From the NCBI RefSeq assembly GCF_965139615.1, contig NZ_CBCSIQ010000002.1:124001-188000 (forward strand): a stretch of 64,000 bases of DNA. Direction: 5' to 3'. This document shows, piece by piece, positions 8,420 to 17,092 of the stretch. The number at the start of each line of letters is the position of its first letter. Positions within the stretch are counted from its first letter, which is position 1. This stretch comes from Kerstersia similis. Lineage in GTDB: Bacteria > Pseudomonadota > Gammaproteobacteria > Burkholderiales > Burkholderiaceae_B. Under the pieces are notes generated by a model. It ran no database searches. It was not told where the DNA came from and saw only the letters and a list, made by a program, of their open reading frames with translations. Position numbers and translations under genes: made by a program.

Positions 8420-9181
8420 ATGAAATTGCAGGGAAAGATCGTCATTGTGACCGGGGCCGGTTCCGGAATTGGTGAAGCGGCCGCCATGCTGCTGGCGCAG
8501 GAGGGGGCGCATCTGTGTGTGGTGGATCTGAGCGCGGCTGCCGCCCGGCGCGTTGCTACGCAGATACAGGATGCGGGCGGCAGCGCCGATGCCTGGGAAG
8601 TGGACATCGCCCGGGCCGAGGCGGTACAAGTCGCGTGGGAGGCCATTGTCGCGCGCCATGGGCGTATCGATGTGCTGGTCAATAACGCCGGATACGGCAT
8701 CGCCGGCACTGTGGCCGAGACCAGCCTGGAAGACTGGAGCGCGCTGATGCGTGTCAATGTCGATGGCGTCTTTCATGGTTGCAAGTACGCCGTGCCTGTC
8801 ATGCAGCGGCAAGGGGGCGGGGTGATCGTCAATACGGCGTCTGTCGCGGCGGTGGTCGGGCTGCGGCAGCGTGCCGCCTATTGCGCGTCCAAGGGAGCGG
8901 TCACGGCATTGACGCGCGCCATGGCGGTGGATCATGCAGCCGACGGCATACGCGTCAATTGCGTGGCACCGGGCACGATCGAATCACCTTATTTTGCGCA
9001 GATATTCGCCCAGGCGGAAGATCCGGCTGGCTTGCGCCGTACGTTGGAACAACGTCAGCTCATGGGCCGCCTGGGGCAGCCTGCCGAGGTGGCGCGTGCC
9101 ATTCTGTTCTTGGCGTCCGACGACGGCGGGTTTGCCACCGGCAGCACTCTGGTGCTGGATGGCGGCCTGAGTGCGGCCTAA
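8420..9181 (+). CDS. Short-chain dehydrogenase/reductase (classical SDR)
   Basis: The 253-residue length is typical of classical SDRs. Cofactor motif TGAGSGIGEA lies near residue 12, NNAGYG near residue 90, the catalytic serine in NTASVAAVVG, the Tyr-Lys pair in YCASKGAV, and the C-terminal GSTLVLDGGLSAA is conserved. The aspartate in VVDLSAA at the end of the second strand favours NAD(H). It is preceded by a GAGGAG-type ribosome site and lies 51 bp after the AspDH gene. It is probably an alcohol or hydroxy-acid oxidation step in the same pathway; substrate is unknown. Confidence 0.85.
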   Translation: MKLQGKIVIVTGAGSGIGEAAAMLLAQEGAHLCVVDLSAAAARRVATQIQDAGGSADAWEVDIARAEAVQVAWEAIVARHGRIDVLVNNAGYGIAGTVAETSLEDWSALMRVNVDGVFHGCKYAVPVMQRQGGGVIVNTASVAAVVGLRQRAAYCASKGAVTALTRAMAVDHAADGIRVNCVAPGTIESPYFAQIFAQAEDPAGLRRTLEQRQLMGRLGQPAEVARAILFLASDDGGFATGSTLVLDGGLSAA

Positions 9182-9319
9182 ATGCAGGGTAGGGCTAGGG
9201 GCGGCTGGGAGCAACGGCAGCAGGCGCTAGGAACGCTGTGATGTTCCAGCAATAGGCTGCCGGCGCTGGGTACGGCTTGATAAAATTGAGACGAATGCTT
9301 AGAGAGAGACAAGACGCGC

Positions 9320-9952
9320 ATGGCAAACGCAAACGACAAGCTGGCACAACTGAGCATGCGTGAGAAGATCAAGGAAGTGGCAACAGATTTGCTGATCATG
9401 CATGGCTGCCCTGGTCTGCGCTTTCAGCAGATTGCCGAAATCCTGGACTGTACGCGTGGCAATATCCACTATCACTATCGCCACAAGCATCTGCTGGTGG
9501 AAGAGGTTACGGTGGAGTATTGCCAGCGCACCATCGGTCATTTTGACCAGATATGGGGGTCGGATTTCTCCTTGAAGGAAAAAATCCGGCAAAGCATGCA
9601 GTTCAACCAGACGCGCTACCTGAAGCGCAATCCGCAAGGCAACACGAATAACCCGTGGAGCTTGATCGCCCGCATGCGTCTGGAACGCGACATCATCACG
9701 CCGGTCGCCAGGGAAGCCGTGGCGCGCTATTCCATGGAATTGCAGCGTTGTGTCATCGGCGGCATGCGGCGTTCCATCGAGCGCGGCGAGTTGCGGCCCG
9801 ACACGCCGGTGGAACTGGTGTCCTTGCCGCTGATCGAGCTGGCCAACAGCGCCGACCCGATTACCCGCGACGCTGGCCAGTTCGACCGTTTGCGGCAAAT
9901 GTATGAAGCCTTTGACTGCCTGATTCATGAGGCTTACGGTGTGCGCACGTAA
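9320..9952 (+). CDS. TetR-family transcriptional regulator, likely controller of the cluster
   Basis: The 210-residue protein has a TetR N-terminal helix-turn-helix at about residues 33-58 (FQQIAEILDCTRGNIHYHYR, where the Y-x-H-Y/F-x-K part is diagnostic). A helical ligand-binding domain follows, with no recognisable ligand signature. It lies 138 bp after the SDR gene in the same direction, the last gene before glnB, so it probably represses the cupin-to-SDR cluster until an inducer is present. The twin CTGACA-N4-TGTCAG sites upstream of the cupin gene are the best candidate targets. I see no copy of that motif in front of its own gene. Confidence 0.82.
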   Translation: MANANDKLAQLSMREKIKEVATDLLIMHGCPGLRFQQIAEILDCTRGNIHYHYRHKHLLVEEVTVEYCQRTIGHFDQIWGSDFSLKEKIRQSMQFNQTRYLKRNPQGNTNNPWSLIARMRLERDIITPVAREAVARYSMELQRCVIGGMRRSIERGELRPDTPVELVSLPLIELANSADPITRDAGQFDRLRQMYEAFDCLIHEAYGVRT

Positions 9953-10077
9953 GTCGTGCATACCCGCCTCAGAGACTGTTCGCCGCCTGCATCCGTGCAA
10001 TAATTCCAATTCATGTACGGATGCCAGGCGCACCGACATCCTTCCCGTTATTGCCTTTTGTCCCGGATAAGACCGCC

Positions 10078-10416
10078 GTGAAGCAAGTCACTGCCATCAT
10101 CAAACCATTCAAGCTCGACGAAGTCCGTGAAGCGCTCGCCGAAGTTGGCGTCAACGGCTTGACCGTGACAGAAGTCAAAGGTTTCGGCCGCCAGAAAGGG
10201 CATACGGAGCTGTATCGCGGCGCGGAATATGTCGTGGATTTCCTGCCGAAGATCCGTGTCGATATCGTGCTGCCCGCCGAACGGGTCGATGCCGCCATCG
10301 AGGCGATTCTGAAAGTTGCGCGTACCGGCAAAATCGGCGACGGCAAGATATTCGTCACGCCGGTGGAGCAGGCCATTCGTATCCGTACTGGCGAAAGCGG
10401 AACCGACGCGCTGTGA
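10078..10416 (+). CDS. glnB: Nitrogen regulatory protein PII
   Basis: Starting at the GTG at 10078 gives exactly 112 residues, the standard PII length. It puts the uridylylation tyrosine of the T-loop at position 51 (YRGAEYVVDFLPK, second Tyr). An upstream in-frame ATG at 10021 would add 19 residues that PII proteins lack, so I reject it. PII senses ATP/ADP and 2-oxoglutarate and steers glutamine synthetase adenylylation and NtrB. The C-terminal GKIGDGKIFV is the PROSITE-type B-loop segment. The stop overlaps the next gene's GTG by 4 bp. Here the partner is a pseudouridine synthase gene, not amtB. Confidence 0.93.
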   Translation: MKQVTAIIKPFKLDEVREALAEVGVNGLTVTEVKGFGRQKGHTELYRGAEYVVDFLPKIRVDIVLPAERVDAAIEAILKVARTGKIGDGKIFVTPVEQAIRIRTGESGTDAL

Positions 10417-11174
10417 GCATGCGCCAGACACAGGAAGCAGCCAGCCAGGAGAAAGTCCGTATTTCGAAGCTGTTGGCCGAGCGCGGTATCTGTTCGCGCC
10501 GCGAGGCCGACAGCTACATCGAGAAGGGCTGGGTCAAGGTGGACGGCCAGGTGGCCCAGCTGGGTGACAAGGCCTGGCCCCATCAGTCGATTACGCTGGA
10601 ACGGGCAGCCCAGACCTCGCAGACCAGCCGCGTCACGATTATTCTGCATAAGCCTGTCGGCTATGTTTCCGGGCAGGCGGAAAAAGGCTATCGGCCCGCC
10701 GCCACCTTGATTCAGGCGCAAACGCATTGGCGCGGCGATACCAGCCCGCAGCGTTTCCTGCCGAGCCATACACGCGGGTTGGCTGCGGCAGGACGGCTGG
10801 ACATAGATTCCACCGGCTTGCTGGTGCTGACCCAGGATGGCCGGGTGGCGCGCCACCTGATTGGCGAAGACTCCGACGTTGATAAGGAATACCTGGTTCG
10901 TGTCGCGGGTCGCCTGAGCGAGGGCGGCCTGGCCTTGCTGAATCACGGCCTGTCTCTGGACGGCCATAAGCTGCGCCCGGCCCAGGTGACATGGCAGAAC
11001 GAAGACCAGCTGCGTTTTGTCTTGCGCGAAGGGCGCAAACGCCAGATCCGGCGCATGTGCGAGCTGGTCGGGCTGAAGGTCATCGGCCTCAAGCGGGTGC
11101 GTATCGGCAAAGTCCGCCTGGGAGATTTGCCGGTCGGGCAGTGGCGCTACGTGAAACCGGGCGAGCGCTTCTGA
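10413..11174 (+). CDS. rluF: RluF/RluB-type 23S rRNA pseudouridine synthase (RsuA family)
   Basis: The 253-residue protein has an N-terminal S4 RNA-binding domain (ISKLLAERGICSRREADSYI). The pseudouridine synthase core has the catalytic motif GRLDIDSTGLLVLTQDG, with the invariant Asp near residue 130, and the later segment REGRKRQIRRMCELVGLKVI typical of the RsuA/RluB/RluE/RluF group. It turns a uridine of 23S rRNA into pseudouridine. The insert between S4 and the catalytic domain and the overall length favour RluF; RluB-type specificity cannot be excluded. It starts at GTG 10413, overlapping glnB, or at ATG 10419. Confidence 0.82.
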   Translation: MSMRQTQEAASQEKVRISKLLAERGICSRREADSYIEKGWVKVDGQVAQLGDKAWPHQSITLERAAQTSQTSRVTIILHKPVGYVSGQAEKGYRPAATLIQAQTHWRGDTSPQRFLPSHTRGLAAAGRLDIDSTGLLVLTQDGRVARHLIGEDSDVDKEYLVRVAGRLSEGGLALLNHGLSLDGHKLRPAQVTWQNEDQLRFVLREGRKRQIRRMCELVGLKVIGLKRVRIGKVRLGDLPVGQWRYVKPGERF

Positions 11175-11236
11175 TTCCAGGAAGAACGCTGCGATTTGGC
11201 AGCTTTCACCGTCATTGAACGCTATCGTTGCCGCAT

Positions 11237-11269
11237 GCGGCCTGCCTGAATGCTCAGACAGGCCGCTTT
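11237..11269. terminator. Hairpin terminator between convergent rluF-like and rlmJ genes
   Basis: GCGGCCTGCCTGA and TCAGACAGGCCGC form a 12-bp stem with one mismatch and a 4-nt loop, followed on the plus strand by TTTGCATTT. It lies between two converging genes, so it may serve both. Confidence 0.6.
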
Positions 11270-11295
11270 GCATTTCGGGAAGAGGCCCGTGGCGC

Positions 11296-12159
11296 CTATT
11301 CCTGCTGGAAGTCCAGGGTGTAGCTGGCTTTTCCATCCAGGGCAAGCTGGCGCGCCATCCAGGGCAAGGCTTCCTTGAGGGCGGCAGCCAGCGTCCAGGG
11401 CTGATTGATCAGGAACATGCCGCTGCCATGCAGGCCGCGTCCGTCGGGCGCCGGGGCGCGTACCGTCAACGTGGCGTTGAGCCAGTTGCGCACCGGCAGG
11501 CGTTGCAGCTTGCGCGGCAGTTCCTGTGCTTCGACCCGCGAAACAATGGGGTACCAGACCGCGATGGTGCCAGGCGCATAGCGCTTGATGGCATCGTTGA
11601 CTGCTGTGACAACCTTGCGGTAATCCGTTTTGTCTTCGTAGGGCGGGTCGATCAGCACCAGGCTGCGGCGGCTGGGTACGGGCAGTAGGGCCTTCACGCC
11701 TTCGAAGCCATCCTGGCCGAAAATCGTGGTCTGGCGCATGGCGGTACGGCCACTGGCTTCCAGGTTGGCGACCAGCACCTCGACCTCGCTGGGGTGCAAT
11801 TCGAACAGGCGCAGGCGATCGGTCGGGCGCAGGCGCGACAAGCTGACCCAGGGCGAACCGGGATAATGGCGCAAGGTGTTCTTGCCCTCGTTGAAGCTGC
11901 GGATCAGTTCACGGTAATTGTCCAGCAAGGGAGGGAGCTGGCCCTGATGCGACCAGACCCGGCCGATACCGTCCTCGAATTCTCCGCGCTTGGTGGCCCA
12001 ATCGCCATCCAGGGCATACAGGCCGGCGCCTGCGTGGGTATCTATGACCCAGAACGGCGTGTCCTTGCGGGCGAAGTGTTCGACGGTATGCAGCAGAATG
12101 GAATGCTTGAGAACGTCGGCATGATTGCCGGCATGAAAAGCGTGGCGGTAACTGAACAA
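11296..12159 (-). CDS. rlmJ: 23S rRNA (adenine-2030-N6)-methyltransferase
   Basis: The start is placed at a TTG at 12159. It gives the family's N-terminus (LFSYRHAFHAGNHADVLKHS) and 287 residues, close to the usual 280, with an AAAGG ribosome site 6 nt upstream. The frame stays open to 12375, and an ATG at 12306 would add 49 residues that are unlike RlmJ. The SAM methyltransferase motifs are visible as DTHAGAGLY near residue 55 and the catalytic LIDPPYEDK near residue 170. RlmJ methylates A2030 of naked 23S rRNA. It is divergent from ppiD. Confidence 0.85.
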   Translation of the reverse strand: MFSYRHAFHAGNHADVLKHSILLHTVEHFARKDTPFWVIDTHAGAGLYALDGDWATKRGEFEDGIGRVWSHQGQLPPLLDNYRELIRSFNEGKNTLRHYPGSPWVSLSRLRPTDRLRLFELHPSEVEVLVANLEASGRTAMRQTTIFGQDGFEGVKALLPVPSRRSLVLIDPPYEDKTDYRKVVTAVNDAIKRYAPGTIAVWYPIVSRVEAQELPRKLQRLPVRNWLNATLTVRAPAPDGRGLHGSGMFLINQPWTLAAALKEALPWMARQLALDGKASYTLDFQQE

Positions 12160-12431
12160 GGCGGGCCTTTGGCAAAAAGGGGCGGGAAGCGGGCGGCCGT
12201 CATGGCCTTGCCCGGTTGCGCCGCCCCGGGAGAATCTGGGGGATGGCAGGGAAGCAGTCAAGGATACCGGGGATGATGCGAACAATTCCCGAAGAGCGTC
12301 TTGCATGATGTTAAACTCGACGCCCGTGCCGTTCAGCAGGTATGCTGGGCGGTTGCAGGACGAATGGTATCGCATTCGTTTTTTGTGTCGCGTTTCCTGC
12401 GGGGTCGCGGGAAATTTTCGCCGGATGCCTC

Positions 12432-14477
12432 ATGTTCGATTTTATTCGTAACCACAAGCGCTGGATGCAGTTCATCCTGATGCTGTTGATTCTGCCTTCG
12501 TTTGTTTTCGTTGGCGTCCAGGGATATACCACTTATGTGTCCCAGGATCAGGACGTCGCCATCGTCGATGGCGAGCCGGTGACCCGTCAGATGTTCGACA
12601 GGATGCTCAGCAACGCGCTTGAGCAAGAGCGCCAGCGCCTGGGCAGCAACTATGATCCCGCCCTTGTGGATACGCCAGCGCTGCGCAGCGCCTTGATCGA
12701 CAACCTGCTGGAGCAGGCCGTGATCGCCCAGGCGGCCAGCAACTATCGTTTCTCTGCCTCGGACGAGGCGCTGCGCCGTTATATTGCGCAGCAGCCTTAT
12801 TTCCAGCAGGACGGCCGTTTCTCGGCTGAGCGCTATCGCAACGTGCTGGCTGCACAAGGCCTGTCTGCCAACGATTACGAAGCCAACGCCCGTGGCCGTA
12901 TCGCCATCGAGCGGGTGGTCGAGCCTGTTGGGGCGCGCATTGATCCGGCAGTGGCGGCACAGAATCCCTGGAATCCGATCAAGCCGCTGGATGCGTCGGT
13001 GCGCGTGCCCGACAGCGTCGTGCGCGCGCTTTACGATGCCATGCGCGAAACCCGTGATATTCAGGTGCAATCCTTCAAGGCGGCAGATTTTCTCTCCAAG
13101 GTGGATGTGACCGACGCGGATGTGCAGCAATGGTATGACGCCAATGGCGAAACCCTGCGCCTGCCGGAGTTCGTCGATGTCGAATATGTCATTCTCGATG
13201 AGCCGGCCGCACGCGCCGGCGTGGAAGTGAGCGATGACGATATCCAGAGCTACTACACGCAGAATCAATCGCTGTACAGCACGGCAGAGCGCCGTCGCGC
13301 CAGCCATATCCAGATTTCGGTAGCCGAAGATGCCAGCCAGGCCGAGCGTGATGCCGCGCTTGAGCGCGCCAAGGCGCTGGCTGAAGAAGCCCGCCATGAC
13401 CCGGCTGCATTTGCCAAGCTGGCTCGCGAAAATTCGCAGGATGTCGGTTCCGCTGCCAATGGCGGGGATCTGGGCTGGGTGGATGTCTCCAGCTTCCCGG
13501 TCGCCAGCATTGCTGACGCCGTGTATGCCTTGCCGGAAGCCGGTGCGGTCAGCGACCCGGTATCCAGCCGTTTCGGTTATCACGTGGTGCAGCTGAGCGC
13601 GCTGGATAAGGCGCAGGTGCAGCCGCTGGACGAAGTGCGCGAGATCATCGCCGAAGAAGTGCGCACGCAAAAGGCTGGCGCCCGCTTTGCCGATCAGGCC
13701 AGCAAGCTGACCAATCTGGTTTATGACCAGCGCGACAGCCTGCAGCCGGTGACCGATACCCTGGGCCTGAAAATCCGTCGTGCCGGCGGCGTGAGCCGCA
13801 ATGGCCTGGTGGAAGCCAAGGCCGCAGGCGCCGATGCCGCCATCGCCGGTGAAGATGCCGCCTGGTTGAATTCGGCCCGAGTGCGTCAGGCGCTCTTCAA
13901 TAATGATGTGCTGAAGGAAGGCCATAATACCGGTGTCATCGAGCTTGAGCCCAACAAGCTCGTCGCCTTGCGCGTTGCCGAAGTGCATCCGTCGGCGATT
14001 CCGGCGCTGGCGCAGGTCAGCGACGGCATCCGTGCCCAACTGCGCGACGAGCGCGCCCAGGCGGCGGCCCGTGAGGCTGGCCAGGCAGCCCTGGCCAGCT
14101 ATCAGGCGGAAAAGCCGGCCAGCTTGCCGCGCGGCTTTGGTGAAAAGCTGCAAGTCAGCCGTGAGCGTGCCATGGGCCTGGAACCTCAGTTGCTGGACGC
14201 TATCTCAGTCGTTCAGGCGGATGAGGCGCCGACATTCGTTGGCGTGCAGAATGGCCCGGATTACGAGCTGGTGTACGTGGCAGATGTCACGCCTGCCGGA
14301 ACGCCTGATGCCAAGGATCTGAGCGTCTTGCGCGGCCAGCTGGACTTCATGCTGGGCGAAGGCCAGAAGGCTGCCACGCTGGAAGCCTTGCAGAAAGTGC
14401 TCAATGCCAAGTTGCTGCCGGAAGCCCAGCGTGTGATCGCCGGTGAAGGCAACGATTCACAGGACAGCGCTTCCTGA
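12432..14477 (+). CDS. ppiD: Membrane-anchored periplasmic chaperone / peptidyl-prolyl isomerase PpiD
   Basis: The ATG at 12432 gives 681 residues starting MFDFIRNHKRWMQFILMLLI, the typical PpiD opening: a short cytoplasmic tail and one membrane anchor (residues 12-32). A SurA-like N-terminal domain follows, then one parvulin domain around residues 290-395 (RRASHIQISVAEDA, NGGDLGWVD, SSRFGYHVVQL) and a C-terminal SurA-like region. PpiD sits at the SecYEG exit and helps fold secreted proteins. An upstream in-frame ATG at 12342 would mask the anchor and is rejected. dinB follows after 7 bp. Confidence 0.9.
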   Translation: MFDFIRNHKRWMQFILMLLILPSFVFVGVQGYTTYVSQDQDVAIVDGEPVTRQMFDRMLSNALEQERQRLGSNYDPALVDTPALRSALIDNLLEQAVIAQAASNYRFSASDEALRRYIAQQPYFQQDGRFSAERYRNVLAAQGLSANDYEANARGRIAIERVVEPVGARIDPAVAAQNPWNPIKPLDASVRVPDSVVRALYDAMRETRDIQVQSFKAADFLSKVDVTDADVQQWYDANGETLRLPEFVDVEYVILDEPAARAGVEVSDDDIQSYYTQNQSLYSTAERRRASHIQISVAEDASQAERDAALERAKALAEEARHDPAAFAKLARENSQDVGSAANGGDLGWVDVSSFPVASIADAVYALPEAGAVSDPVSSRFGYHVVQLSALDKAQVQPLDEVREIIAEEVRTQKAGARFADQASKLTNLVYDQRDSLQPVTDTLGLKIRRAGGVSRNGLVEAKAAGADAAIAGEDAAWLNSARVRQALFNNDVLKEGHNTGVIELEPNKLVALRVAEVHPSAIPALAQVSDGIRAQLRDERAQAAAREAGQAALASYQAEKPASLPRGFGEKLQVSRERAMGLEPQLLDAISVVQADEAPTFVGVQNGPDYELVYVADVTPAGTPDAKDLSVLRGQLDFMLGEGQKAATLEALQKVLNAKLLPEAQRVIAGEGNDSQDSAS

Positions 14478-14484
14478 TTGTTTT

Positions 14485-15699
14485 ATGAGCCAGCGCTGGA
14501 TTGCGCACCTGGACATGGATGCGTTCTACGCATCCGTGGAGCTGTTGCGTTACCCTGAATTGCGCGGTCTGCCCGTCGTTATCGGCGGCCGGGCCGCGCC
14601 TCCTGTTCTGTTGCCAGATGGCAGCAGGGAATACATGCGCCTTTCGGCCTATGCCGGAAGAGGGGTGGTAACAACGGCCACCTATGAGGCGCGAGCCTAT
14701 GGCGTCCATTCCGCCATGGGTTTGATGAAAGCGGCGCAGCTCGCGCCGGATGCCATCTTGCTGCCGGTCGATTTTGCCCGCTACCGGGAGTTCTCCCGGC
14801 GCTTCAAGGCAGCGATCGCCACCTTGGCGCCTCGTATCGAGGACAGGGGGGTGGATGAAATCTACATTGATCTCAGCGACCACGACGACCTGCAAGCCTC
14901 CTCCTGTACGGAAGCAGGGCGGCAGGACAGTGTCCGCGCATTGGCGTTGCGCTTGCAACAGGCGGTGCTGGATGCGACGGGCCTGAGCTGTTCGATCGGC
15001 GTGACACCGAACAAGCTGCTTTCCAAAATGGCCTCTGAATTCGATAAGCCTGGCGGCATTACGGTATTGCGCATGGAAGAGGTGCCCGATCGGATCTGGC
15101 CACTGCCGGCCAACCGCATCAATGGCATCGGCCCCAAAACGACTGAGCGTTTGCTGCAGGCAGGCATCAGCACCATTGGGGATCTGGCGCGTTGCGAGTT
15201 GCTTTGGTTGAAAACGGAGTTTGGCACGCGCATGGGCGCCTGGCTGTATCGCGCTGCGCGTGGCGAGGACAGCCGGGAGGTGCAGACGGAAAGCGAGCCC
15301 AAGTCCGTCAGCCGCGAATCAACCTTTGAACGCGACCTGCATCCTCAGCGCGATAAAGTGCTGCTGGGGCAAATATTCACGCGTTTGTGCGTGCAGTTGT
15401 CGGAAGATCTGGCGCGCAAGGGTGTGGCTGGCAAGACCGTAGGCATCAAGCTGCGCTATGAGGATTTCCAGACGGTCACGCGCGACTTTACCTTGCCGTA
15501 CCCCACCCAGGATGCGCGCACCATACGGCGTGCTGCCGGCAATTGTCTCAAACGCGTGCCGCTGGATCGGCGCTTGCGCCTGCTGGGCGTAAAACTCACG
15601 GGCCTGTCGGCCGTGACGGCGGGCGGGCCAATGCCGGCCGCCAGTGGCGACCCTTACACCTTGCCCTTGTTTGAAGATGCCATGCCGCTGGGCGGCTGA
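14485..15699 (+). CDS. dinB: DNA polymerase IV (Y-family translesion polymerase)
   Basis: The ATG at 14485 gives 404 residues beginning MSQRWIAHLDMDAFYASVEL, with the first catalytic aspartates in HLDMDAFYASVE. The second carboxylate motif is RGVDEIYIDLSD (residues near 125). GLSCSIGVTPNKLLSKMASE is the palm signature, and the NRINGIGPKTTERL helix-hairpin-helix follows. A little-finger domain makes up the last third. It lacks an obvious C-terminal beta-clamp motif of the QLxLF kind, though TLPLFEDAMPLGG (residues 392-404) could serve. It lies 7 bp after ppiD and may be co-transcribed. I see no LexA box in front of it. Confidence 0.9.
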   Translation: MSQRWIAHLDMDAFYASVELLRYPELRGLPVVIGGRAAPPVLLPDGSREYMRLSAYAGRGVVTTATYEARAYGVHSAMGLMKAAQLAPDAILLPVDFARYREFSRRFKAAIATLAPRIEDRGVDEIYIDLSDHDDLQASSCTEAGRQDSVRALALRLQQAVLDATGLSCSIGVTPNKLLSKMASEFDKPGGITVLRMEEVPDRIWPLPANRINGIGPKTTERLLQAGISTIGDLARCELLWLKTEFGTRMGAWLYRAARGEDSREVQTESEPKSVSRESTFERDLHPQRDKVLLGQIFTRLCVQLSEDLARKGVAGKTVGIKLRYEDFQTVTRDFTLPYPTQDARTIRRAAGNCLKRVPLDRRLRLLGVKLTGLSAVTAGGPMPAASGDPYTLPLFEDAMPLGG

Positions 15700-15782
15700 A
15701 CCCGGCTTGGAGATACACCACGCCGATGCCCGCCGCCTGGCAAAGCAGCCCTGCGGCGACGCCGCATGAGGTTTATGCCGGG

Positions 15783-16802
15783 TCAGATTTCCTGCTGGTA
15801 GCAGGGGGTGCGGCTGCGGTTATAGACGCTGATGCGGCATTGCTCATCATCAATCCGGAAAATGACGCTCGCCAGCGTATTTTCCCCATCCGGGTCGCGC
15901 GGGTCGGTGCGCAGCATGGGCAGCGTCGCTTCCGTGTCGTAGAGAATGTCCAGCAGTTCGTCTGCGCCAGCCTGTTCATGCAGTTCCAACAGCAGCACAT
16001 CCAGGCGCTCCAGGCGCTCGCGGGAAGAGGTCGTGACGAGCTGTGTGGTCTGGCGGGCACCGAAGTGAATGCAATGATTGGTATGGCCATACAGGATGGT
16101 CACAGGTTGGGAGGAACACCGTTCCGGCGTGGCCTCGATGCTGAGCAAGCGGTCGTCACCCACGGCGCCGAGCATATGGTGAAAGCCGCCGGCGCGTGGC
16201 ATTTTGTTGAGCAGCGCCTGGGCTTCGTCCAGGCTGCGGCAATCCAGAATGGCGCGCGCCAGCATCATGCGGGGAACGCCTTGGCCGCCACGCATGATGC
16301 GCAGATTATCGACGACCTGCACCAGGCCGGCACGATTGGCCGCGAAGGTATAGCCGGGCAAAGACCCTGGCAGATAAAAGCACAGAAATCCCGGGCCATC
16401 TTCGGCCTGGACTTCCACCAGGCGGCCCAGGCCGGCCAGGAAGGGGTCGCCGTCCTCATTGTGAGCGATCCAGCGGGAACCGTCGGCGTGGCGCAGGGCC
16501 ACCGTCATGCAGCCATCATCCGTCCTGTGCAGCAGGTCGCCACGGACATTCCAGAGTAATACGTCTTCCAATGGCATGTCCATGCCTTCGGCCAGACCGC
16601 AAAGCTCTTCCCATTGTTTGGGCAGATAATGCTGGGTTGCCTGGCCCAGTTGATCCAGCAAGGCATGGCCGCGCCAGCGGCGCAGCGCGAACCAGGTCGG
16701 GCTTTGCTCCAGCAGGCCGGCGATATGCGGACGGGCCAGATCGCCAAGCGCGCGGCCGATATCGCGGCGGCTACCGCGCAAAGAAAGAGGTGTCGCTTCC
16801 AT
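15783..16802 (-). CDS. C45-family autoproteolytic acyltransferase/hydrolase
   Basis: The 339-residue protein resembles the acyl-CoA:isopenicillin-N acyltransferase / C45 peptidase family of N-terminal nucleophile hydrolases. The likely self-cleavage and nucleophile site is the cysteine in TDDGCMTVALR near residue 97, followed by WIAHNEDGDP, the conserved Asn-Glu-Asp segment. FAANRAGLVQVVDNLRI and the late STNH-like YGHTNHCIHF also match the family. Bacterial members hydrolyse or transfer acyl groups on amides; substrates are mostly unknown. It stands alone, convergent with dinB and separated from spoT by a hairpin-rich 290-bp gap. Confidence 0.72.
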   Translation of the reverse strand: MEATPLSLRGSRRDIGRALGDLARPHIAGLLEQSPTWFALRRWRGHALLDQLGQATQHYLPKQWEELCGLAEGMDMPLEDVLLWNVRGDLLHRTDDGCMTVALRHADGSRWIAHNEDGDPFLAGLGRLVEVQAEDGPGFLCFYLPGSLPGYTFAANRAGLVQVVDNLRIMRGGQGVPRMMLARAILDCRSLDEAQALLNKMPRAGGFHHMLGAVGDDRLLSIEATPERCSSQPVTILYGHTNHCIHFGARQTTQLVTTSSRERLERLDVLLLELHEQAGADELLDILYDTEATLPMLRTDPRDPDGENTLASVIFRIDDEQCRISVYNRSRTPCYQQEI

Positions 16803-16879
16803 AGGGCAGAAATCCTGAGCATGCGCCGCAGCGCAGTGCCACGCAGTACGCTGCGAGCGTCAGCGCGGCGGGTTCAACA

Positions 16880-16989
16880 GGGAGGCAGTGGCTTCCCCTG
16901 GAAAGGCGGCCGGAATATCCGGCCTGCCAGCCGATACGCCAGCCTGCGCTGGTATCGGTGCCCGTCCGGTCAGGAGCAAGCCTGACCGG
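16880..16989. repeat. Four consecutive hairpins between spoT and the C45 gene
   Basis: Four separate inverted repeats follow each other within 110 bp: GGGAGGC/GCTTCCC (16880-16897), GGCCGGA/TCCGGCC (16908-16924), CCGATA..CCAG/CTGGTATCGG (16931-16958) and CCGGTCAGG/CCTGACCGG (16966-16989). Gaps between them are 10, 6 and 7 nt. None has a T-run. They lie downstream of spoT and upstream of the C45 gene, both on the minus strand, so they may stabilise or terminate the spoT transcript or be a leader RNA. Confidence 0.55.
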
Positions 16990-17092
16990 GCGCATACTGT
17001 AAGGGATTGTAGGGCAGATGCCGCGTTGCTGCAGGAGAGGGCGCTGGCCGGGCCGGACGCCTTCGTGCAGGGTACGGCGCATGGGCGGGGCG

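Noticed and set aside
10021..10077. ATG start giving a 131-residue PII protein
   Set aside because: PII proteins are 112 residues and the GTG at 10078 puts the modified tyrosine at position 51.
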